DNA of 64,000 nt. Origin: an uncultured Polaribacter sp. (lineage in GTDB: Bacteria > Bacteroidota > Bacteroidia > Flavobacteriales > Flavobacteriaceae). The stretch is from contig CANMHT010000006.1 in the NCBI GenBank assembly GCA_947497755.1, positions 62,001-126,000 on the forward strand, given 5' to 3'. The notes below the pieces were generated by a model that saw nothing but the letters and a program-made list of their open reading frames with translations, was not told where the DNA came from and made no database searches. Below are positions 43,343 to 52,453 of this stretch, piece after piece (position 1 is the first letter of the stretch; each line of letters starts with the position of its first letter). The position numbers and the translations under genes are program-made.

Positions 43343-45682
43343 TTATTTGATGTTAATTATTTTTTCTTCATAAATAATTTTTCCATCATCAGTAATTCCT
43401 TCAATAAAAATTTTTAAATTTTTATTGTTTAAAGTTGGCGTAGTAAAAGTAGTGTTTCCATTTTTTAAAATGATTTTTGGTTTCCAATAAATTGCTCCAT
43501 ATTTTTTGAATATATTATTAGAAGTGCTATGGTATTTTGGTTGATAATATGTTTTTTCATTAGAAAAACCGAAAGGTATTTTAATGTTTTTAAAAGAGCT
43601 AGTTTTGAAGCCTTTTTTTATAGTCCTATCTTGGTATAGATGTATTTCTCCTCCTTGAAAGCGAGTGTAATGAATTTCTTCAAAATCGTCAAGAGTTTTT
43701 TCATATAAAGACCCCATTTGATTTATTGGATCAAGACGTGGGTCATCACTCTCATCTTGCCCAAGAGGATTGTTTCTGGTAAATGGGCCTCTGTGAATTA
43801 GCATTCCATCCAAGTAGACAGTGGATTTATGTCCTCGAGCTGAAATTATAAAGTCAGGAAAAACTCCTTTTATGTTAAATCCTTGTCCAATTAAGTAAGA
43901 AAATATTGATTGTGCTTTAAAGGGTGTTTTATCTGTTATTTTAATTCTTTTTGTAGGTCCTAAAAAAAAAGGCTTATGTTTTGTTCTTTCTTTTCCAACA
44001 ACAACAACTTCATTTAGAAGTACTCTATTACTAATAAATTTTTTCAAATTTATGTGTTTAAATCCATCAAAATTAAGTGTGGTCTTTATTTTTATATCTT
44101 GAGTGTCTCGTCTAGGGTAGAGGTTAGTGAAAATTTTAGGTTTTTTAAGTCTTCTTTTTCCTTGCATTGTAAAGCTAATTGTACTAGAGTCTTTAATATG
44201 AAGGTTTTTAAAAGAGAATCTATTTTTTGTAATTGATGTATTAATAGCTAGGTTATTTTGAGGAGAGAATAAGGTTATTAATGTAGAATCTTTGATTTTT
44301 CCTGAATTTATAGTTCCATTGATAGTTATTCCCTTTTCAAATAAATATTTTGAAGTAGGTGCTGAATTAAAGATATTGTTCCAATTATATTTACTCCACC
44401 CTTGAGTTAATAAAAGTAGATCAAGGTCATCTAATTTACTTCTGTTTATTTTAGTAAAATAGTAACGATTGTTCTCTATTTGTCCTTTAATATATGGTTT
44501 AAGAAGAAATTTTGAAGCTATCGAATTTTCAGGGGAATAACTTTCTGTACTTTCTGGTAGTATTGATGCACTTAAATGTGTGTAACCTTTAGTTGAATTA
44601 TTTAATTGTAGTGTAATGGAATCTTTAGAGCTTTTAATTACTTTGGTTTTTATGTTAGATAATAAACTTTTGTGATAATTAAAAAATACACGTTCAACTA
44701 TGGGTTGGTTTTTATGATTGAATATTGTTACTATGTTTATTCCTTTTTTTAGTTTTTTATTCGGAAAAGAGTATTGATATCCTAAAGTATTTTTTTTGAA
44801 TTTAATTTTACTTTTTAAAAACGATTTAGAATTGTGTATGTATAGGTAATAGATATTGTTTAAGTTGTTTTTTAAGGTTTTATTATTAGTTTTAATGGAT
44901 ATTTTTGTGAAAGAGGTGTTTGGGTTACTAACATTTAAAATTATCCCTAGTTTTTTTGCAATAGGAACTTTTTTAATAAGCTTTTTACCATCAAAAGTGT
45001 TGATTTTAACCTTGTATTTTACATTTGGTTTATAAGTGAAATTAAATTTACCTATACCAAATTGGTTTGTTTCAATTTTTTTTATGATTCTATTTTTATC
45101 ATCTAATAAATGTCCAGAATTTATTTCAATACCTTTTCCTTTATTGTTTTTAACAATTAGCCCAACTACTGATTTTGTTGATTCAACCAAATGTCCACCT
45201 TCGGGTAATAATTGAACATCGTACTCAGAAGTTTTTGAGATTATTTTAGTTTTTTTTGGATTTATGATGTTTATTCTTTGGAGATAAAAATTCTTTTCAT
45301 TAAAATTTTTCATCCAGTTAGTTGATGCCTTAATGTAGTATGTGCTTTTGTTGAAAGAGGAATCAATTTTGATGCTCCCAGCAGCGATTCCATTTTTTAC
45401 ATATACTAATTGAGATTGTTTATATGTTCCATTTTGGTCATAAATTGAGCAATACAAGTTTGTAGTTTCTTGATGTAATTTGTTAGTTTGTTGATTTAAA
45501 ATATAAGCTTGAAACCAAACTTCTTCACCTTTGATAAAATTAGTTTTGTTAAGGTGTAGATATGGGATTTCTCGAGAAAGTTTAAAGTAATCAGTGTAAG
45601 ATTCGTCAATTTTTTCTTTGTTTTGACTGAAGCTGAAAAAAGAAGATAGTAGTAGTGTTAAGAGGAGGTATTTTTTCTTCAT
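43343..45682 (-). CDS. Secreted macroglobulin-like protein with TonB plug-like domain
   Basis: A 779-residue exported protein (signal peptide ending SFFSFSQ). Residues about 30-135 match the MG2 type seen in bacterial macroglobulin-like proteins (YLHLNKTNFIKGEEVWFQAY, GIAAGSIKID, STYYIKASTNWMKNF). The region at about 560-680 resembles a TonB receptor plug (LNEVVVVGKERT..., FNIKGVFPDFIISARG, VYLDGMLIHRGPF), but no beta barrel follows. Such plug-without-barrel proteins are common and uncharacterised in Bacteroidota. It is unusually rich in Lys, Asn, Ile and Phe compared with its neighbours, suggesting fast evolution or transfer. Function unknown. Confidence 0.75.
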   Translation of the reverse strand: MKKKYLLLTLLLSSFFSFSQNKEKIDESYTDYFKLSREIPYLHLNKTNFIKGEEVWFQAYILNQQTNKLHQETTNLYCSIYDQNGTYKQSQLVYVKNGIAAGSIKIDSSFNKSTYYIKASTNWMKNFNEKNFYLQRINIINPKKTKIISKTSEYDVQLLPEGGHLVESTKSVVGLIVKNNKGKGIEINSGHLLDDKNRIIKKIETNQFGIGKFNFTYKPNVKYKVKINTFDGKKLIKKVPIAKKLGIILNVSNPNTSFTKISIKTNNKTLKNNLNNIYYLYIHNSKSFLKSKIKFKKNTLGYQYSFPNKKLKKGINIVTIFNHKNQPIVERVFFNYHKSLLSNIKTKVIKSSKDSITLQLNNSTKGYTHLSASILPESTESYSPENSIASKFLLKPYIKGQIENNRYYFTKINRSKLDDLDLLLLTQGWSKYNWNNIFNSAPTSKYLFEKGITINGTINSGKIKDSTLITLFSPQNNLAINTSITKNRFSFKNLHIKDSSTISFTMQGKRRLKKPKIFTNLYPRRDTQDIKIKTTLNFDGFKHINLKKFISNRVLLNEVVVVGKERTKHKPFFLGPTKRIKITDKTPFKAQSIFSYLIGQGFNIKGVFPDFIISARGHKSTVYLDGMLIHRGPFTRNNPLGQDESDDPRLDPINQMGSLYEKTLDDFEEIHYTRFQGGEIHLYQDRTIKKGFKTSSFKNIKIPFGFSNEKTYYQPKYHSTSNNIFKKYGAIYWKPKIILKNGNTTFTTPTLNNKNLKIFIEGITDDGKIIYEEKIINIK

Positions 45683-45740
45683 AGAGTATGTGGTTGGTTT
45701 CTAGCTTCTTAAATTATCAAAAATTATTCCAAAAAAAAAA

Positions 45741-45768
45741 GCCTCAAGAACTTCTTAAGGCTTTTTTT
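45741..45768 (-). terminator. Terminator after groEL
   Basis: GCCTCAAGAA (45741-45750) pairs with TTCTTAAGGC (45752-45761) with one mismatch, flanked by ten A and seven T. On the minus strand it follows groEL and precedes the macroglobulin-like gene. Confidence 0.82.
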
Positions 45769-45791
45769 AGTATTTATAGAAAGTATTTTGC

Positions 45792-47438
<1,647 letters not shown>

Positions 47439-47514
47439 TTAAAGTTCTAAGTTGAAAGTAAACTAAGCTGTTTTTACTTAGAACTGTTGTTTAATAATTG
47501 TATTAATTCACTAA

Positions 47515-47790
47515 TTAGATGATTGCTAAAACATCGCTCTCACGCATAATTAAATAATCTTTTCCTTCAAATTTTAAGTCGGTACCTGCATACTTTCCAT
47601 ATAAAACAGTGTCTCCAACTTTTACTGTTAATGGTTCGTCTTTAGTTCCAGTACCTACAGCAACAATAATCCCTTTTTGAGGTTTTTCTTTAGCGTTATC
47701 AGGAATAATGATACCTGAAGCTGTAGTTGTTTCTGCAGCAGCTGGTTCTACAAGAACTCTGTCTGCTAAAGGTTTAATGTTTAATCCCAT
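47515..47790 (-). CDS. groES: Co-chaperonin GroES
   Basis: The 10 kDa lid of GroEL. The 91-residue protein has the conserved [12 protein letters not shown] start, the mobile loop [16 protein letters not shown], and [15 protein letters not shown]. It is the first gene of the groES-groEL operon. Upstream there is no CIRCE element, but there is a split inverted repeat and a sigma-54-like element (47833-47868), which probably hold its control sites. Confidence 0.98.
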   Translation of the reverse strand: MGLNIKPLADRVLVEPAAAETTTASGIIIPDNAKEKPQKGIIVAVGTGTKDEPLTVKVGDTVLYGKYAGTDLKFEGKDYLIMRESDVLAII

Positions 47791-47832
47791 TAGTATTCGT
47801 TTTTAATTTTTGTATAATTTTCGTTTAAGAAT

Positions 47833-47868
47833 TTGTCAGAAATTATGCCAGTTCTTAAAAACTGACAA
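47833..47868 (-). promoter_or_regulatory. Putative control region of groES
   Basis: TTGTCAG (47833-47839) and CTGACAA (47862-47868) form a perfect 7-base inverted repeat 22 bases apart. Between them, on the minus strand, CTGGCA (47851-47846) is followed 6 bases later by CTGA. CTGGCA matches the -24 half of a sigma-54 promoter, and the spacing to the -12 half is right but that half is poor. The ATG is 43 bases further on. Confidence 0.4.
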
Positions 47869-47910
47869 TCTTGCTAACTATTAATTTTAATGCAAATTTA
47901 ATGTATAAAA

Positions 47911-47943
47911 AAATGCCAACGTGTCATTTATACGTTGGCATTT
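47911..47943 (-). terminator. Terminator after secG
   Basis: AAATGCCAACGT (47911-47922) pairs perfectly with ACGTTGGCATTT (47932-47943). It separates the secG operon from groES. Confidence 0.85.
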
Positions 47944-47968
47944 CTAGTTATTTTGTTAATCCTTACAC

Positions 47969-48307
47969 TTATTCGTTAGTTTTATCTTCTGTTGTTGTGA
48001 TAGGAGTAGTAGTAGCTGGTGTAGTTGTATTTACACCATCTAATGTGTTTTCTAACTGTGGATTGTTATTGTTTCCTCTTGGAATGGCAAAATTTGCTAA
48101 TAAAATTAAAGCAAACATAGAAATTGCTAAAGTCCAAGTAGAACGATCTAAAAAGTTATTTGTGTTTTGTACACCACCCATTGATTGTGCACCGCCACCA
48201 CCGAATGAAGAAGATAATCCTCCTCCTTTTGGATTTTGTACCATAACAATTAATATTAAAGCAACTGCTACAATTAATATTAATACTAAAAATAAGTTAT
48301 AACTCAT
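47969..48307 (-). CDS. secG: Preprotein translocase subunit SecG
   Basis: A small subunit of the SecYEG channel. The 112-residue protein has two membrane segments (about 5-22 and 57-73) joined by the conserved loop MVQNPKGGGLSSSFGG, followed by NFLDRSTWTLAISMFALILL, and a Thr-rich C-terminal tail (NTTTPATTTPITTTEDKT). It lies 3 bases downstream of the TPR gene and is the last gene before a terminator. Confidence 0.95.
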   Translation of the reverse strand: MSYNLFLVLILIVAVALILIVMVQNPKGGGLSSSFGGGGAQSMGGVQNTNNFLDRSTWTLAISMFALILLANFAIPRGNNNNPQLENTLDGVNTTTPATTTPITTTEDKTNE

Positions 48308-48310
48308 GAT

Positions 48311-49009
48311 CTATTTATTTTGTAAAATTCTAATTCTTTTAATTTGGTCTGCAAAGAAACCACTTTTTTCTGGATATTTCAAACTTAATATTTCGTAAGC
48401 TTTAATTGCATTGGTGTATTTTTTTTGTTCTAAATAAACTTTGGCTAAAGTTTCTGTCATTAAATGAGAATCTGGCTTCTCTTTGATAATGATTTCTTTA
48501 GCTTCTGTTTCTTTAGATACCTTGCTAATTTTTGGGTTTTGTCTTATGAAATTATCAATAATTGATTTTTTACTCAAGACTTTTTCTTCTTGTCTAACAA
48601 TCTTTTTGTGAGAAGAGAGTTGTAGCCATTCGTTAAAAGAATGTGTTTCTGTTTTGGTAAAAGAAATAGGTTTTCCAATTGTTAAAGTCTCTTCAATCAC
48701 CTCTGGATCTATGACATTAATTTTATCGACAATTTCTTGATGTACTTTAGAAGAAGTGCTGTTCGTATTAGTAAATACCTCAGAAGTAATAAAATCAAAA
48801 AGAATAGTTCTGTCTGTTGTATATGCAGCAACTTTCTTTAATTCTGAATTGTATTTAAAACTATCCTTGTCTTTTAAATGTTTTAAATGGATAGCTTTGG
48901 CAGCTTGGAAATATGGATATTCTTCTATAATATTTTGCAATAAATCAATACTGTCAGTATCAATTTGCTGAGGTTGTTTTAAAAGATTTGTAAACTTTTT
49001 CGAATCCAT
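48311..49009 (-). CDS. Tetratricopeptide-like protein of the lptE-secG operon
   Basis: A 232-residue protein with no signal peptide. The C-terminal part (about 178-228) contains a TPR-like pair of helices (ETLAKVYLEQKKYTNAIKAYEIL, then LKYPEKSGFFADQIKRI). The N-terminal half (about 10-75) is helical (YPYFQAAKAIHLKHLKD) and resembles another degenerate TPR. The middle is a charged linker. It is conserved between lptE and secG in flavobacteria (family knowledge), so it may help envelope biogenesis, but no function is established. Confidence 0.75.
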   Translation of the reverse strand: MDSKKFTNLLKQPQQIDTDSIDLLQNIIEEYPYFQAAKAIHLKHLKDKDSFKYNSELKKVAAYTTDRTILFDFITSEVFTNTNSTSSKVHQEIVDKINVIDPEVIEETLTIGKPISFTKTETHSFNEWLQLSSHKKIVRQEEKVLSKKSIIDNFIRQNPKISKVSKETEAKEIIIKEKPDSHLMTETLAKVYLEQKKYTNAIKAYEILSLKYPEKSGFFADQIKRIRILQNK

Positions 49010-49018
49010 TCTTTTAAA

Positions 49019-49525
49019 TTACCATTTGTTAATTGAAGCGTTAAAAATATCCTGAGTAATTCGTCCAATGATTTCATCAAAAGCGGCTTCTAAAGTTCCT
49101 CCTGTTAATTGTGCGGTAGCATCATAGTCATAATAATGACTAAAAGATCTGTCAAAATTATCTTTTTCAATAAACTTATTGTTGTACCTTACATTTACAG
49201 TAATCGTTAGTCTATTTTGTGCAGCTGTTTGTTGTGCAGTTGCACTCATAGGAACAATTCTGTAGCCAGTTATTTCTCCTTCAAAATGAATATCTCCACC
49301 AGAATTTGTTGGACTTAAATTGGTTTGTCTGGTAAATAAATCTTGTAGTCTTTGAGTAAATTCTTGACTTAATGATGGTTCAATTAACGGAGCATTGTTT
49401 CTGAAAAAGTCCACTTGAATGGTTTTTGCTCTTCCTACATCTCCGCCAGTAAAAGAATATACACCACAAGAAATTAGCAGTACGTTACTGATGACAACTA
49501 AAAAAATGTAAACTGTTTTTTTCAT
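49019..49525 (-). CDS. lptE: LptE family LPS-assembly lipoprotein
   Basis: Plugs the LptD barrel that inserts lipopolysaccharide in the outer leaflet. The 168-residue protein has a lipoprotein signal peptide (lipobox LISC, Cys20), the family start GVYSFTGGDVGRAKTIQVDFFRN, and the core GDIHFEGEITGYRIVPMSA...NRLTITVNVRYNN. It is followed by the TPR gene with 9 bases between. LptD is not in this window. Confidence 0.87.
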   Translation of the reverse strand: MKKTVYIFLVVISNVLLISCGVYSFTGGDVGRAKTIQVDFFRNNAPLIEPSLSQEFTQRLQDLFTRQTNLSPTNSGGDIHFEGEITGYRIVPMSATAQQTAAQNRLTITVNVRYNNKFIEKDNFDRSFSHYYDYDATAQLTGGTLEAAFDEIIGRITQDIFNASINKW

Positions 49526-49557
49526 ATAAGGATATCAAATATAGTCAAAAGAATAAT

Positions 49558-50793
49558 TTATAAATCGTACTGCTTAATTTTTCTATAAAGAGTTCTTTCA
49601 GAAATCCCTAGTTCTTTAGCAGCTAATTTTCGTTTGTTGTTATTTTTTTCTAAAGATTTTTTTATCATTTCAATTTCTTTGTCTTGCAATGATAAAGATT
49701 CATCTTCTTCAATGGTTTCTACAAAATCGTAGGTATTTTGATTATCTATTGTTGTAGTGTTTGGTAACTGAACAACTTCTACATTACCAGTTTCTGAAGG
49801 GTGTTGTTCTTGATAAATCTTTTCGAATAATTTGTGATTCTCTTCATTTAAATTATCAATACTTCCACCTTTCATAATGTCTAAAGTGAGTTTCTTTAAG
49901 TCATTAATGTCATTTCGCATATCAAAAAGAATCTTGTACATAATATCTCTTTCGTTAGCAAAATCATTTTCGGCTTTAGATCCTCCAACAACAGCGGGCA
50001 AATTACCTCTGTTATTTGGTAAATATTGATTTAATTTCTCAGGAGTAATCATTCTATTTTCTTCAACAACAGAAATTTGTTCAGCAATATTTCTCAACTG
50101 ACGGATATTTCCTTGGAAACGATAATTAGAAAGTAACCTAATAGCATCATTATCTAATCTAATTGTTGGCATACTGTATTTTTGAGCAAAATCTGCAGCA
50201 AACTTTCTAAATAATAAATGGATATCCTCTTTACGCTCTCTTAAAGGGGGTAAAGTAATTTCTATGGTGCTTAATCTGTAGAATAAATCTTCTCTAAATT
50301 TCCCTTTTTCAATAGCGCTTTGCATTTCTAAGTTGGTGGCAGCAACAATTCTAACATTAGTTTTTTGTACCTGAGAAGACCCAACTTTTATAAACTCACC
50401 ATTTTCTAAAACACGTAACAAACGTACTTGTGTTGTTAATGGTAACTCTCCAACTTCGTCTAAAAAGATGGTTCCGCCATCGGCTACTTCAAAATAACCT
50501 TTTCGGGTAGTAGTTGCTCCTGTAAAAGCACCTTTTTCATGACCAAAAAGTTCACTGTCTATAGTTCCTTCTGGTATTGCTCCGCAGTTAACAGCTATGT
50601 ATTTAGCATGTTTTCTGTGTGATAATTGATGAATGATTCGTGGAATATTTTCTTTACCAACACCGCTTTCTCCAGTAACCAATACAGAAATATCTGTAGG
50701 AGCTACTCTTACAGCTTTTTCTAAAGAACGATTTAAATGTAAGTCGTTACCAATAATGCCAAAACGTTGTTTTAAAGATTGTAAATTTTCCAT
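49558..50793 (-). CDS. Sigma-54-dependent activator without receiver domain
   Basis: An enhancer-binding AAA+ activator of RpoN RNA polymerase. From ATG 50793 (MENLQSLKQRFG) it is 411 residues. The AAA+ core spans about 10-240, with Walker A GESGVGKE, the sigma-54 contact loop ELFGHEKGAFTGAT and Walker B GGTIFLDEVGELP. Residues about 245-365 are an acidic linker. The C-terminus is a Fis-type helix-turn-helix (KRKLAAKELGISERTLYRKIKQY). There is no receiver or GAF input domain, so activity may be set by level or by protein partners. It lies between miaB and lptE. Confidence 0.92.
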   Translation of the reverse strand: MENLQSLKQRFGIIGNDLHLNRSLEKAVRVAPTDISVLVTGESGVGKENIPRIIHQLSHRKHAKYIAVNCGAIPEGTIDSELFGHEKGAFTGATTTRKGYFEVADGGTIFLDEVGELPLTTQVRLLRVLENGEFIKVGSSQVQKTNVRIVAATNLEMQSAIEKGKFREDLFYRLSTIEITLPPLRERKEDIHLLFRKFAADFAQKYSMPTIRLDNDAIRLLSNYRFQGNIRQLRNIAEQISVVEENRMITPEKLNQYLPNNRGNLPAVVGGSKAENDFANERDIMYKILFDMRNDINDLKKLTLDIMKGGSIDNLNEENHKLFEKIYQEQHPSETGNVEVVQLPNTTTIDNQNTYDFVETIEEDESLSLQDKEIEMIKKSLEKNNNKRKLAAKELGISERTLYRKIKQYDL

Positions 50794-50799
50794 GAGCAA

Positions 50800-52260
50800 T
50801 TAATTATTATCTGAGTATCCTACAGCTGTACCAATTAAAGTAGCAGAAGTACAGTCTTCTACTTTTACATTTACAAAATCACCAATTTTATAATGTTCTT
50901 TTGGGAAAACAATTACAGTATTTTGCGTGTTTCTTGCTTTCCAATGATCAGAAGATTTTTTAGACTCTCCTTCAATAAGAACTTCTTCTATTTTTCCTAA
51001 ATGTTGTTGTGTTCTATATAAACTGTGTTTTAATTGTAGGTCAATGACTTCTTTTAGTCTTCTTTTCTTTACTTCATTAGGAACATCATCTTCCATTTTT
51101 TTAGCAGCCAAAGTTCCAGGTCTTTCAGAATACGCAAACATAAAACCAAAATCATATTTTACATGCTCCATTAATTCTAAAGTATCTTGATGATCTTGTT
51201 CTGTTTCTCCACAAAAACCAACAATCATATCTTGAGATAGTGCCATTTCTGGAACAATTCTGTAGATGTTATCTACCAATTCTTTATATTCTTCTCTGGT
51301 GTGTTGTCGGTTCATGGCTTTTAACATAGCGTTACTTCCACTTTGTACAGGTAAGTGAATGTATTTGCAAATATTTTTGTGTTTTGCCATAGTATGAATT
51401 ACCTCTAAACTCATGTCTTGAGGGTTAGATGTAGAAAAACGAAAGCGCATTTTTGGAAAACGAGTAGCACACATATCTAATAACTGAGCAAAATCTACCG
51501 CTGTTGCTTGCGCCATTTCAGAAGCTTTTTTGAAATCTTTTTTCAATCCGCCTCCATACCATAAGTAACTATCTACATTTTGTCCTAATAGAGTAATTTC
51601 TTTGTAGTTCTGATCTGCCATAGATTGTATTTCTTCTAAAATACTTTGCGGATCACGACTTCTCTCTCTTCCTCTAGTAAATGGTACCACACAAAAAGTA
51701 CACATGTTATCACAACCTCTTGTGATCGATACAAAAGCAGAAACTCCATTGTTATTTAATCTAACAGGGGCAACATCGCCATAGGTTTCATCTTTAGATA
51801 AAATAACATTAACAGCATCTCTACCAGCATCAATTTCTTCTAGTAAATTAGGCAAGTCTCTGTAGGCATCAGGTCCAACTACCAAATCTACAATACGTTC
51901 TTCTTCTAAAAATTTCTCTTTTAAACGTTCTGCCATACAACCTAAAACTCCCACTTTCATTTTAGAATTGGTCTTTTTTACAGCGTTGTATTTTTGCAAA
52001 CGTTTTCTAATGGTTTGTTCTGCTTTTTCTCTAATTGAGCATGTGTTAACTAAAACTAAATCGGCATCCTCAAGGCTTTGAGTAGTATTAAAACCCTCTT
52101 TGGTTAAGATAGACGCAACAATTTCGCTATCATTCATGTTCATTTGACAACCGTAACTTTCAATAAACAATTTTTTAGTGTTGTTTGGGTTGCTTTCTTT
52201 TACAAGAGCTTTTCCTTGTAAGTTTTCATCTATAATCTTCTCAGTCTGTTCCATATTCAT
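50800..52260 (-). CDS. miaB: tRNA-2-methylthio-N6-dimethylallyladenosine synthase
   Basis: Radical SAM methylthiotransferase that adds a methylthio group at A37 of tRNAs reading U-starting codons. The protein (486 residues from ATG 52260; 52254 is an equally good start) has an N-terminal MTTase domain with ligand Cys in ESYGCQMN, NTCSIRE and GVLGCMAE, the radical SAM motif GCDNMCTFC, and a C-terminal TRAM domain. An unusual Cys stands in VGFCGETEQDHQD, where Pro is usual. The stop is 6 bases from the ATG of the sigma-54 activator gene, so they are co-transcribed. Confidence 0.95.
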   Translation of the reverse strand: MNMEQTEKIIDENLQGKALVKESNPNNTKKLFIESYGCQMNMNDSEIVASILTKEGFNTTQSLEDADLVLVNTCSIREKAEQTIRKRLQKYNAVKKTNSKMKVGVLGCMAERLKEKFLEEERIVDLVVGPDAYRDLPNLLEEIDAGRDAVNVILSKDETYGDVAPVRLNNNGVSAFVSITRGCDNMCTFCVVPFTRGRERSRDPQSILEEIQSMADQNYKEITLLGQNVDSYLWYGGGLKKDFKKASEMAQATAVDFAQLLDMCATRFPKMRFRFSTSNPQDMSLEVIHTMAKHKNICKYIHLPVQSGSNAMLKAMNRQHTREEYKELVDNIYRIVPEMALSQDMIVGFCGETEQDHQDTLELMEHVKYDFGFMFAYSERPGTLAAKKMEDDVPNEVKKRRLKEVIDLQLKHSLYRTQQHLGKIEEVLIEGESKKSSDHWKARNTQNTVIVFPKEHYKIGDFVNVKVEDCTSATLIGTAVGYSDNN

Positions 52261-52369
52261 ATTCGAAATGAAGGGCAAATATACAACCAAAATCTAAAAT
52301 TTATGACAAATTGGCAGAAAATTAACAAGGGTAAAGAAGCAATTTTTAATGAAAAAACGAGTATAAAAT

Positions 52370-52398
52370 TTGAAATAAAAAAAAACTACCTACTTTTG
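52370..52398 (+). promoter_or_regulatory. Promoter for topA
   Basis: TTG (52370-52372), 18 bases, then TACTTTTG (52391-52398). It matches the Bacteroidota form. The ATG is at 52454. Confidence 0.6.
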
Positions 52399-52453
52399 CA
52401 ATCCGAATTTACCTTAATATATAAGGTGTAGTTATTACAAATAGAAAAGATTT

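Noticed and set aside
47791..47968. CIRCE/HrcA operator in front of groES
   Set aside because: I searched for the TTAGCACTC-N9-GAGTGCTAA pattern and found none; only the TTGTCAG/CTGACAA pair is present.
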